A stretch of DNA of 64,000 nucleotides from Acidobacteriota bacterium (GTDB lineage: Bacteria; Acidobacteriota; Vicinamibacteria; Vicinamibacterales; CAVVIG01). Below are positions 54,973 through 62,880 of this stretch, in pieces (position 1 is the first letter of the stretch; the number at the start of each line of letters is the position of its first letter). The notes beneath the pieces were generated by a model. It saw only the letters and a program-made list of their open reading frames with translations. It ran no database searches and was not told the origin of the DNA. A program made the translations under genes and the position numbers. Location of the stretch: NCBI GenBank assembly GCA_003222535.1, contig QHWJ01000232.1, forward strand, positions 1-64,000. Reading direction: 5' to 3'.

Positions 54973-55795
54973 GGCGTGTGAGCAGGTACGTCCCTCTGCG
55001 CCCCGGGCGGTCCAGCAGGAAATCGACTGCCCGGTATCCCCGATCGAAGTACGTCGTGAAAATGGCGCGCGTGCAGATCCGCCAGGCGAGCGCGCGATCC
55101 GGCGCGCGCGCCAGCATCTCCGTGAATCCCATCGGGATGTCGACGGCCAGCCGCCGGGCATCGAGAGACAGATCGACATCGACGGACTCGAGCCAGTCGC
55201 CTGCCGCGGCGACGCTGTTGACGTGCCGCGCGTCGGCCAACTCAACCGTCCCGAACGTGAGCGGACCGGCCGGCGCGAGGCGGCGCTCGACGTGCGGCTT
55301 GCGGATCCACCACTCGGCCACGAAACGATCCGTCGGATTACCTTTGTGCAGCGGGCTCGTCGACTCACCGTAGACGTTCTCTTCGTACTCCCCCACGACG
55401 ACGCCCAGCTTCGCGAAGTTGAGATGCGCGTTCATCGCCTGCATCGGGTCGTACGTCCACTCAATCAGATCGAGACCCATCGCCAGCGTCCGCTCGCGTT
55501 GCCGGCGCTTCAACTCGTACCCCACGCCGGCGCTTCGAAACGCGTCGACGACCCCGAGCATGTGCGACCACTGAGTCGGCTTCCCCTGCTTGATGCCCGG
55601 CAGCGAATAGACGAATCCAACCAGGCGATCGTCGGTGAAGGCGCCGATGAGAATCCCGCCGCGCTTCACCGTGACCGCAAGAATCGGCACCGGCACGACC
55701 TCATCGTACCCGGGTCCCCAGATCGCGCGCTCGAGATCGACGACCGCGGCGTACTCCTCGAGCGTGGTGAGATCGCGGTAGGTGACGGAATGCAT
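54968..55795 (-). CDS. GNAT-family acetyltransferase (COG3375-like)
   Basis: A 275-residue protein starting MHSVTYRDLTTLEEYAAVVDLERAIWGPGYDE. It has the GNAT acyl-CoA block HMLGVVDAFRSAGVGYELKRRQRERTLAMGLDLIEWTYDPMQAMNAHLNF, followed by a C-terminal domain of unknown role. It resembles the predicted acetyltransferase COG3375 group. Substrate unknown. The TAG stop lies in the AATTAGG hairpin and the 5' side is next to the octamer hairpin. Confidence 0.85.
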   Translation of the reverse strand: MHSVTYRDLTTLEEYAAVVDLERAIWGPGYDEVVPVPILAVTVKRGGILIGAFTDDRLVGFVYSLPGIKQGKPTQWSHMLGVVDAFRSAGVGYELKRRQRERTLAMGLDLIEWTYDPMQAMNAHLNFAKLGVVVGEYEENVYGESTSPLHKGNPTDRFVAEWWIRKPHVERRLAPAGPLTFGTVELADARHVNSVAAAGDWLESVDVDLSLDARRLAVDIPMGFTEMLARAPDRALAWRICTRAIFTTYFDRGYRAVDFLLDRPGRRGTYLLTRH

Positions 55796-55798
55796 CTG

Positions 55799-55912
55799 GT
55801 AATTGGGTAATCTGGTAATCTGGTAATCGGGTAATTGAATTGCTCAATTGCACAATCGATTGTTCAATTGGCCAATCCAATTACCAGATTACCCGATTAC
55901 CAGATTCCTCAA
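55799..55912. repeat. TCTGGTAA octamer hairpin
   Basis: TCTGGTAATTGGGTAATCTGG and TCTGGTAATCGGGTAATTG on the left face CCAATTACCAGATTACCCG and ATTACCAGATTC on the right, with a core of CAATTG/ATCGAT palindromes. The hairpin spans the full gap between the GNAT start and the M16 stop. Confidence 0.93.
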
Positions 55913-55913
55913 T

Positions 55914-57239
55914 TCACACGTCTGCGTAGGGCCCCGCGATGACGATCGCCGCGCGATCGGGATCCAGCGCGCGCCGAGCTGCCGCGTTGACGTCGTCGAG
56001 TGTGACCGCGCCAAGCAGGTCCGGCAACCGCGCGTCGTAATCGAGGCCGAGGCCAAAGAATTCTTCGGTCTGCAGGAAGCTCGCGATCGCGGCGTTGGTC
56101 TCGAGCGCGCGCGGGATCGAGCCGATGAGGTAACGCCGGGACTCGTCGAGCTCCTTTTCGCTCAGGCCATCGCGCACGAGCCGCGCGACCTCTTCGTCGA
56201 TCGACGCGACGGCGCGGTCGACGTTCAAGGGGCTCACGCCCGCGCGAACGAGCAATGGCCCTTCGGCGACGTTCGCGTCGAGCGAGCTGGAGACGTAGTA
56301 CGCCATTCCCTGCCGCTCCCGGATGCTGTCCCCGAGCCGCCCGCCGATGGCGTACTGGCCCAACGCGACGTTCATCAGCCAGCAGGCGTAGTAGGCGGAG
56401 TCGCGGCGGGTGATGGTCGTGAAGCCATACGCGATGTCCGCCTGCGCCTTGTTCATCATCGGGATGACGACCCGCCGGCGGGCGGTCGCGGGCCGCACCG
56501 GCGGCAACGCGATCGACGAGGGCGCCGGTTTGCGCCAGCCCCCGAACACGCGGGCGGCGACCTCCTTGACGCGGGCGGGCTCGGCGTCGCCGACGACAAC
56601 CGCTGTCAGTCCGGTTGGCGCGAAACGGTCGGCGTGAAGCCGCAGCAGCTGTTCGCGCGTCAGGCTCTCGACGATCTCGATCGACCCCTTCGTCCGCCGG
56701 CCGTACGGATGCCCGTCCGGGTACAGCAGCGCCATCAGGGTCTCCGTCGCGCGGACGGCGGGGTTGTCCTCGTCCTGCCGGATCGCCGTGATCACTTCGC
56801 CCTTGCGCGTTGCGATCTCCCGCTCGGGCAGCGACGGCGACATGAGCATTTCCCCGAGCAGCGCGAGCACCGCCTCGAAGTCGTCGGCGAGACACGTGCA
56901 GACGAGAGAGAGCAGGTGGCGGGTGACGGTGATCGTCAGCGTGATGCCGCGGCTGTCGAGCTCGTCCGCGATGTCGGCCGCCGAACGCGTGGCGGTTCCC
57001 CGATCGATGACGCGCGAGAGCAGCCACGTGATGCCGGGCAGGCCCGGTGGATCGGCGATGGATCCGGCCCGCATCGCCAGATTGATCGCGACCGCCGGCG
57101 TTGTGCGTGTCGGCTTGGCGAGAACAACCACGCCGGTCTCGAGAACTGTGCGCGCGGGATCCAGGCCGCTGCGCGCGGGAGAAGTCTGAAGGACAAAGTC
57201 TGAAGGCTGGGCTCCTGGCGGCACGTCGGCTCCTCTCAC
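55914..57239 (-). CDS. M16 peptidase family protein lacking the zinc motif (partner subunit)
   Basis: A 441-residue M16-fold protein from a GTG at 57239. Where the zinc motif should be it reads LPGITWLLSRV, with no HxxEH. The second domain has IRERQGMAYYVSSSLD, the Arg/Tyr pair of the non-catalytic half. Together with the adjacent catalytic M16 gene it would form a two-subunit peptidase. Residues about 11-20 (QPSDFVLQTSP) come from the CTGAAGT heptamer repeat at 57181-57272, which also carries the start codon, so the true N-terminus is uncertain. Confidence 0.9.
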   Translation of the reverse strand: MRGADVPPGAQPSDFVLQTSPARSGLDPARTVLETGVVVLAKPTRTTPAVAINLAMRAGSIADPPGLPGITWLLSRVIDRGTATRSAADIADELDSRGITLTITVTRHLLSLVCTCLADDFEAVLALLGEMLMSPSLPEREIATRKGEVITAIRQDEDNPAVRATETLMALLYPDGHPYGRRTKGSIEIVESLTREQLLRLHADRFAPTGLTAVVVGDAEPARVKEVAARVFGGWRKPAPSSIALPPVRPATARRRVVIPMMNKAQADIAYGFTTITRRDSAYYACWLMNVALGQYAIGGRLGDSIRERQGMAYYVSSSLDANVAEGPLLVRAGVSPLNVDRAVASIDEEVARLVRDGLSEKELDESRRYLIGSIPRALETNAAIASFLQTEEFFGLGLDYDARLPDLLGAVTLDDVNAAARRALDPDRAAIVIAGPYADV

Positions 57240-57272
57240 TTCAGACTTCAGACTTCAGACTTCAGACTTCGA
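57181..57272. repeat. CTTCAGA heptamer hairpin across the M16 pair junction
   Basis: GAAGTCTGAAGGACAAAGTC on the left and ACTTCAGACTTCAGACTTCA on the right are inverted partners. The upstream M16 stop (57257-57255) and the downstream start (57239) lie inside the element. Same unit as at 6144-6178 and 44940-44980. Confidence 0.92.
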
Positions 57273-58592
57273 CTTTCCGCTGCCGACAGGCAGCGGCTGG
57301 AACCAGCCGATCGTGCGGCTGGAAGGCCGGAGCGCTGCGCGTGCGGCGGCGGCAACCTCGTCCAGCGTGACCTCCGCGATGCGCGCCGGAGCCGTCGTGA
57401 AGACCTCGACGCTGGCGATCGTCTCGAAGTACCCCAGCTGATGGGCGATGTTGGTGACGCTGTCGCTGTCGAAGACCAGTCGCGCGCGCAACTGTGCTTT
57501 GGCTCTCGTGAGCTCGGCCCCGGTGATGCCGTCGCGGCGCACGCGGTCGAGCTCTTCGAGGAGGACGGATTCCGCGGAGTCGAGGGGCGTGCCGTTGGTC
57601 GCGGTCACCGAGATGGTGTACAGGAACGGCTGCTCGGTGGGCATCAGCGAGCCGGCTACCGCCGAAGCCAGACCGCGCTCGACCAGCGCGCGATAGAGGC
57701 GGGCGCTCCGCTGCGGCGGCGGGACGCGGAAGCTGGACCAGAGGTTCAGCCCTTTCGCCCCGGTCAGCACGGCGTCGAGGATCAGCAGCGGAAAGAAGTG
57801 CGCGTCGGTCGCTGCCGGCGCGTGATACCCGACTCTCAGGTATGCGACCGCGCCTTCCTTCCGGATCGTCAGCCGCCGCTCCCCGATCTGATCGGGTTCG
57901 ACGGTGCGAAGCCGCGACACCTCCGTTCCCGCCTGAATACCGCCGAAATGATGCTCGATGCGGCCGAGCGCTTCGCTCGTGTCGACGTCGCCGACGATCA
58001 CCAGCGTCGCGTTGTTCGGCACGTAGAACCGCCGGTAGTAGCCATACAGGTCATCGCGCGTCATGGTCTGCAGATCCGGCAGCCAGCCAATCGTCGGATG
58101 ACGGTATGGGTGCGCCTTGAATGCGGTCGCCGTCAGCTCCTGATCGAGCAGCTGATCCGGGTCGTTCTCGCCTCCCTGCAGCTCCGAGATGATGACGTGG
58201 CGCTCCGACTCGCAGTCGTCCGGGTGATAGAGGCAGCTCGCCATGCGCTCGGACTCGATGAAGAGCATGCGATCGAGCGCGTCGCGCGTCGCGGTTTCGA
58301 GATATGTCGTCTGGTCGATCCACGTGTAGCCGTTCCACGCCCCGCCGAACTGCTCGATGATGCCCTTCACCTGGTCGCGCGGGATGTTCGCGGTGCCCTT
58401 GAAGTTCATGTGCTCGCACCAGTGCGACACGCCGGTCAGCCCCGGTCGCTCGTCCTTGGATCCGACCTTGTACCAGCACCAGACCGACGCGAGCGGCGCG
58501 GTGCGTTCCTCCTGGATCAGGACCTTCAAGCCGTTATCGAGCGTCAGAGCGCGCGGTGCCGCGTTCGGCCGAGCTTCCGCGGGAGTGGCCAT
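57255..58592 (-). CDS. M16 zinc peptidase, catalytic subunit
   Basis: A 445-residue protein starting MATPAEARPNAAPRALTLDNGLKVLI at the ATG at 58592, with TATAAT exactly 6 nt upstream. HWCEH at residues 57-61 is the HxxEH zinc motif, with ESERHVIISELQGGEN carrying the third ligand. No signal peptide, so likely cytoplasmic. The end KSKSEV and the TGA are encoded by CTGAAGT heptamers, exactly as for the amidase at 6154. It is followed by the non-catalytic M16 partner. Confidence 0.94.
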   Translation of the reverse strand: MATPAEARPNAAPRALTLDNGLKVLIQEERTAPLASVWCWYKVGSKDERPGLTGVSHWCEHMNFKGTANIPRDQVKGIIEQFGGAWNGYTWIDQTTYLETATRDALDRMLFIESERMASCLYHPDDCESERHVIISELQGGENDPDQLLDQELTATAFKAHPYRHPTIGWLPDLQTMTRDDLYGYYRRFYVPNNATLVIVGDVDTSEALGRIEHHFGGIQAGTEVSRLRTVEPDQIGERRLTIRKEGAVAYLRVGYHAPAATDAHFFPLLILDAVLTGAKGLNLWSSFRVPPPQRSARLYRALVERGLASAVAGSLMPTEQPFLYTISVTATNGTPLDSAESVLLEELDRVRRDGITGAELTRAKAQLRARLVFDSDSVTNIAHQLGYFETIASVEVFTTAPARIAEVTLDEVAAAARAALRPSSRTIGWFQPLPVGSGKSKSEV

Positions 58593-58598
58593 CCATTC

Positions 58599-58604
58599 AT
58601 TATA
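58599..58604 (-). promoter_or_regulatory. -10 box exactly 6 nt before the M16 ATG
   Basis: TATAAT on the minus strand at 58604-58599, 6 nt before the ATG at 58592. The plus-strand overlapping TATAAAAT (58601-58608) lies 12 nt before the ileS ATG at 58621, giving a shared bidirectional promoter core. Confidence 0.68.
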
Positions 58605-58620
58605 AAATCGTTGGATACCC

Positions 58621-61554
58621 ATGCCTGAGTGGAAAGACACCGTCAACCTGCCGCGCACCGACTTCCCGATGAAGGCGAGCCTGCCCACGAGCGAGCCCGA
58701 GACGCTCGCCCGCTGGGCGGCGATGGACCTGTACGGCAGAATTCGCGCGCGCCGGAAGGGCGCGCCGAAGTTCGTGCTGCACGACGGCCCGCCGTACGCG
58801 AACGGCAACATCCACATGGGCACGGCGCTCAACAAGATCCTGAAGGAGCTCGTCGTCAAATCGCGGTCGATGGCCGGCTTCGACGCGCCCTACGTCGTCG
58901 GATACGACTGCCACGGGCTGCCGATCGAGCTGCTGGTCGATCGCGAGCTCGGCCCGAGGAAGCGCGAGATGTCGGTGGCCGACTTCTGCCGCGCGTGCCG
59001 CGAGTACGCCAATCGGTACATCGGCGCGATGACCGAGCAGTTTCAGCGCCTCGGCATCCTCGGCACCTGGGACGCGCCGTATCTGACGATGAACTTCAAG
59101 TATCAGGCCGCGATCGCGCGCGCGTTCGGCCGGTTCGTCGCGCAGGGGCTCGTCTACAAGGGCAAGAAACCGGTGCACTGGTGCATTCACTGCCGCACCG
59201 CGCTCGCCGAGGCCGAGGTCGAGTACAAGGACCACACGTCACCGTCGATCTACGTCGAGTTCGCCCTCGCTGAAGACGGCCGGGCCGAGCTCGCGCGCCG
59301 CGTGCCGGCATTGGCCGGACGCGACGTCTCCGTGCTGATCTGGACGACGACGCCCTGGACGATTCCGTCGAATCTGGCGATCGCCTTCCATCCGGAGGTC
59401 GATTACGCGGCGTACGGCGTGGACGGCCGCGCCGTCATCGTCGCCGAAGCGCTGGCGTCGAGGGTCGGTGCGACCGTCGGGAAAACGTTCGGCCCGCCGC
59501 TCGCGCGGATGAAAGGCGCGGAGCTCGAGCACGTCCGCTTTCAGCATCCGTTGTACGCGCGCGCATCGGTCGGCGTCCTCGGCGACTACGTGACCCTCGA
59601 AGCAGGCACGGGCGCGGTGCACACGGCTCCCGGGCACGGCGCCGACGATTTCAGTACCGGGATGAAGTACGGGCTGGAGATCTACGCGCCCATCGGGCCG
59701 GCTGGCCATTTCCTCGACACCGTGGCACTGTTTGGCGGCCAGCGCGTGTTCGACGCCAACCCGAACGTGGAGGCGGCGCTCAAGGAGCGCGGCCGGCTGT
59801 GGCACCGTGAGTCGTTCACGCACCAGTATCCGCACTGCTGGCGCTGCCACAACCCGGTCATCTTCCTCGCGACGTCGCAGTGGTTCATCGCGCTCGATCG
59901 GGTCCCGCTGAAGGGCGACGAGGTCCGGCTGAAGCCGGACAGTGCCGAAACACGTGCGGACGGCGGCTCCCGTAGCGTCGGGCCTCAGCCTGACCGTGAC
60001 GCCGATGGCCGGCCCGCTCAAGGCAAAACGCTCCGCGAAGCGGCGCTCGATGCAATCGACAACCAGGTCAGGTGGATTCCCTCATGGGGCCACGACCGCA
60101 TGTACAACATGGTAGCGAACCGGCCGGACTGGTGCATCTCGCGCCAGCGTTCGTGGGGTGTGCCGATCCCGGCCGTCGATTGCACGAAATGCGGCGAGGC
60201 GATCACGACGCCGGCGCTCGTCGAGAAGGCCGCGGGCGTCTTCGACACCTACGGCGCCGATGCCTGGTACGAGCGGCCGACCGAGGAATTCATCCCGGAG
60301 GGTTTGACGTGCCCGTCCTGCAGCGGCACGAGCTTCGAGCGCGAGATGAACATCCTCGACGTCTGGTTCGATTCCGGATCGAGCCACGAGGCCGTGCTCT
60401 CGGTCCGTCCCGACCTGACGTGGCCGGCCGACATCTATCTCGAAGGCAGCGATCAGCACCGCGGCTGGTTCCAGAGCTCGCTGCTCGTCGGCCTCGGCAC
60501 GCGCGGCCGGCCACCTTTTCGCCAGGTTGTGACGAATGGGTTCCTGATCGATGTCGACGGGAACAAAATGTCGAAGTCCGTCGGCAACACGATTCTGCCG
60601 CAGGACGTGATCAACGAGAGCGGCGCGGACATCATCCGCCTGTGGGTCGCAATGAGCGAGTACCAGGAGGAAATCCGCGTGGGCAAGGAGATCCTCGCCC
60701 GCGTCGCCGAGGCGTACCGCAAGCTGCGCAACACGCTGCGGTATCTGCTCGGGAACCTCTACGACTTCGACCCGGCGGCCGACGCCGTGGCGCACGGGAA
60801 GCTGGAAGAGGTCGACCGGTACATCCTCGCGCGGTACGGCGACGTGGCGCGGCGCATTCTCGTCGCCTACGAGGAATACGACTACGGCACGATTTCCCAG
60901 GCGCTCAATCAGTTCGCCACGGTGGATCTGAGCGCGTTCTACAACGATATCTCGAAGGATCGCTTGTATACCTTCGCGGCGCGGTCCCCCGCGCGGCGAT
61001 CGGCGCAGACGGCGATGTATCTGATGGCGGACGGGTTGACCCGCCTCATGGCGCCGATTCTGTCGTTCACGGCCGACGAGCTGTGGCGGCGTCTTCCGGG
61101 GGCGCGTGAGGAATCGGTGCACATGGCCGTTTTCCCGGCCGTGGCCGCGCTACAGCTGTTCACAGACCCCGAGCTGGTCGCCCGGTGGAACACGCTGGTC
61201 GCTCTCCGAGAGCATGTGCTCGCCGAAATCGAGCCGATGCGCAAGAACAAGCAGATTGGCAGCTCGCTGCAGGCGAAGGTGGTGCTGTCCGCCGCATCAT
61301 CCGAACTCGCATTGCTGGAACGGTACGCGCGGCAGCTGCCGATGCTCTTCATCGTCTCCGAGGTGGAACTTCGTCCGGCGCCAGGTGACGTCGGCGCGCA
61401 TGGCGAGGATCGACCGCGAGTGACCATCGAGCGCGCGACCGGCGTCAAGTGCGAGCGCTGCTGGCGGTACGTACCGGCGGTCTCGACCGATCCGGCATCG
61501 GCCGGCTTGTGCGAGCGGTGCCAGGACGCCCTGGCGGAGCCGGTGCATGGATGA
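58621..61554 (+). CDS. ileS: Isoleucyl-tRNA synthetase with an in-frame repeat insertion
   Basis: A 977-residue class I synthetase: HMGT at residues 65-68 (HIGH motif), DGNKMSKSVGN at 646-656 (KMSKS), and a C-terminal zinc finger (KCERCWRY ... CERCQ). It charges tRNA-Ile. Between LDRVPLKG and KTLREAALDAI (about residues 433-470) is an extra segment with VRLKPDSAET and VGPQPDRDADG, encoded by the 18-bp palindrome at 59923-59940 and a decayed partner at 59978-59996. In other IleRS this loop is short. The essential gene evidently tolerates the insertion. Confidence 0.95.
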   Translation: MPEWKDTVNLPRTDFPMKASLPTSEPETLARWAAMDLYGRIRARRKGAPKFVLHDGPPYANGNIHMGTALNKILKELVVKSRSMAGFDAPYVVGYDCHGLPIELLVDRELGPRKREMSVADFCRACREYANRYIGAMTEQFQRLGILGTWDAPYLTMNFKYQAAIARAFGRFVAQGLVYKGKKPVHWCIHCRTALAEAEVEYKDHTSPSIYVEFALAEDGRAELARRVPALAGRDVSVLIWTTTPWTIPSNLAIAFHPEVDYAAYGVDGRAVIVAEALASRVGATVGKTFGPPLARMKGAELEHVRFQHPLYARASVGVLGDYVTLEAGTGAVHTAPGHGADDFSTGMKYGLEIYAPIGPAGHFLDTVALFGGQRVFDANPNVEAALKERGRLWHRESFTHQYPHCWRCHNPVIFLATSQWFIALDRVPLKGDEVRLKPDSAETRADGGSRSVGPQPDRDADGRPAQGKTLREAALDAIDNQVRWIPSWGHDRMYNMVANRPDWCISRQRSWGVPIPAVDCTKCGEAITTPALVEKAAGVFDTYGADAWYERPTEEFIPEGLTCPSCSGTSFEREMNILDVWFDSGSSHEAVLSVRPDLTWPADIYLEGSDQHRGWFQSSLLVGLGTRGRPPFRQVVTNGFLIDVDGNKMSKSVGNTILPQDVINESGADIIRLWVAMSEYQEEIRVGKEILARVAEAYRKLRNTLRYLLGNLYDFDPAADAVAHGKLEEVDRYILARYGDVARRILVAYEEYDYGTISQALNQFATVDLSAFYNDISKDRLYTFAARSPARRSAQTAMYLMADGLTRLMAPILSFTADELWRRLPGAREESVHMAVFPAVAALQLFTDPELVARWNTLVALREHVLAEIEPMRKNKQIGSSLQAKVVLSAASSELALLERYARQLPMLFIVSEVELRPAPGDVGAHGEDRPRVTIERATGVKCERCWRYVPAVSTDPASAGLCERCQDALAEPVHG
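59921..60000. repeat. VRLKPD palindrome pair inserted in ileS
   Basis: GTCCGGCTGAAGCCGGAC at 59923-59940 and the decayed GTCGGGCCTCAGCCTGACC at 59978-59996 flank about 37 bp. The insertion keeps the ileS reading frame. Confidence 0.92.
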
Positions 61555-62092
61555 CACGCTCGAAGAGGTCGTCCATGCAGCCACACATCAGGGGGGTGGC
61601 AGACCGCCGCGTCGCCTCGAGGTCTGGCTTCCGATTCTCATCGTCGTGATCGATCAGGCGACCAAGGCGATGGTACGGGCCATGGTGCCCGTGCATGACA
61701 GCGTGACGGTCATCCCGGGCTTCGTGGATTTCACGCACGTGTTGAACAGCGGCGCGGCATTCGGCATTCTCAACGGCACGGAGTTTCCGTTCAAGACGGT
61801 GCTCATTGCCGTCATCGCCACGGCGGCGCTCGTCGGCGTCGGGATGTACGCGGCGAATCTCGCGCACCATCAGCTGATTGCGCGGGTCGGCCTCGCGCTC
61901 ATCATCGGCGGCGCGGCCGGCAACCTCATCGACCGCGTCGTCGCCGGCTCGGTGGTCGATTTCGTGGACGTCTACTGGCGCAGCTACCATTTCTGGGCGT
62001 TCAACGTCGCCGACTCCGCGATCTCGGTCGGGGTCACCATCATGATTCTCGACATGCTCGGTGCGGGGGCGCATGTATCCAAGACTGTTTGA
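61547..62092 (+). CDS. lspA: Lipoprotein signal peptidase (SPase II)
   Basis: A 181-residue membrane protease with four hydrophobic spans and the catalytic aspartate blocks GGAAGNLIDRV and FNVADSAISVG. It cleaves prolipoprotein signal peptides after Lgt acts. Its ATG overlaps the ileS end by 8 bp, and lgt follows in the next overlap, so ileS-lspA-lgt form one operon. A roughly 20-residue N-terminal extension precedes the first membrane span. Confidence 0.96.
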   Translation: MDDTLEEVVHAATHQGGGRPPRRLEVWLPILIVVIDQATKAMVRAMVPVHDSVTVIPGFVDFTHVLNSGAAFGILNGTEFPFKTVLIAVIATAALVGVGMYAANLAHHQLIARVGLALIIGGAAGNLIDRVVAGSVVDFVDVYWRSYHFWAFNVADSAISVGVTIMILDMLGAGAHVSKTV

Positions 62093-62873
62093 GCTCGGAC
62101 CCATCACGGTCTACACCTACGGCGTGCTGCTCGCCGCCGCGTATCTGCTCGGCCTGAAGCTCGCCATGGCGCGGGCGAAGGCGCGCGGCCTCGATGCCAA
62201 CAGGGTGCTCGATCTCGGCATCTACATCATCATCAGCGCCCTCATCGGGGCGAAACTGCTGCTGCTCGTCACCGATTTCCGTGCGTTCACCGCCGACCCG
62301 CGCGAGCTGCTCACGCTCGCCCGCTCCGGCGGCGTCTTCTACGGCGGCCTCATTCTCGCGGTCATCGTCGCGCTCGTCTACATCAGTCGCGTCGGTCTGC
62401 CGCTGTGGACCACGTGCGATGTGTTTGCGCCGGGCATCGCGCTCGGCCACGTCGTCGGCCGGTTCGGCTGTCTGTTTGCGGGCTGCTGTTACGGGAAGCC
62501 GACGACGCTGCCGTGGGGGATCACGTTCACCGACACGTTCGCCGCCACGAACGTCGGCACGCCGCTGGGCGTGCCGCTGCACCCGACTCAGCTCTACGAG
62601 GCGGGCGCCGAGCTGCTGATCCTGGGGGCACTCCTGCTGACCGAGCGCAAGGGGCGGGCGTTCGCCGGCCGGACATTCTGGCTCTACATGCTGCTCTATG
62701 CCGTCTCGCGCTTCATCATCGAGTTTTTTCGCGGGGACGAGCGCGGCACGGTCGGCATGTTCTCCACCTCGCAATTCATTTCGATCGTCCTCGCGCCGCT
62801 GGCGATCGTCATGCTCGTGTATCTCTCGCGGGCGGTCGCGCCGGATCCGAAACGGGCACGCAAAGCCGCGTAG
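62073..62873 (+). CDS. lgt: Prolipoprotein diacylglyceryl transferase
   Basis: A 266-residue membrane enzyme from ATG 62073 (MYPRLFELGPITVYTYGVLL), with six or seven spans, the signature GHVVGRFGCLFAGCCYGKP and the HPTQLYEAGAEL motif. It attaches diacylglycerol to the lipobox cysteine before LspA cleavage. It overlaps lspA by 20 bp. Together they process lipoproteins such as the DUF3347 protein in this window. Confidence 0.96.
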   Translation: MYPRLFELGPITVYTYGVLLAAAYLLGLKLAMARAKARGLDANRVLDLGIYIIISALIGAKLLLLVTDFRAFTADPRELLTLARSGGVFYGGLILAVIVALVYISRVGLPLWTTCDVFAPGIALGHVVGRFGCLFAGCCYGKPTTLPWGITFTDTFAATNVGTPLGVPLHPTQLYEAGAELLILGALLLTERKGRAFAGRTFWLYMLLYAVSRFIIEFFRGDERGTVGMFSTSQFISIVLAPLAIVMLVYLSRAVAPDPKRARKAA

Positions 62874-62880
62874 GAGGGCC

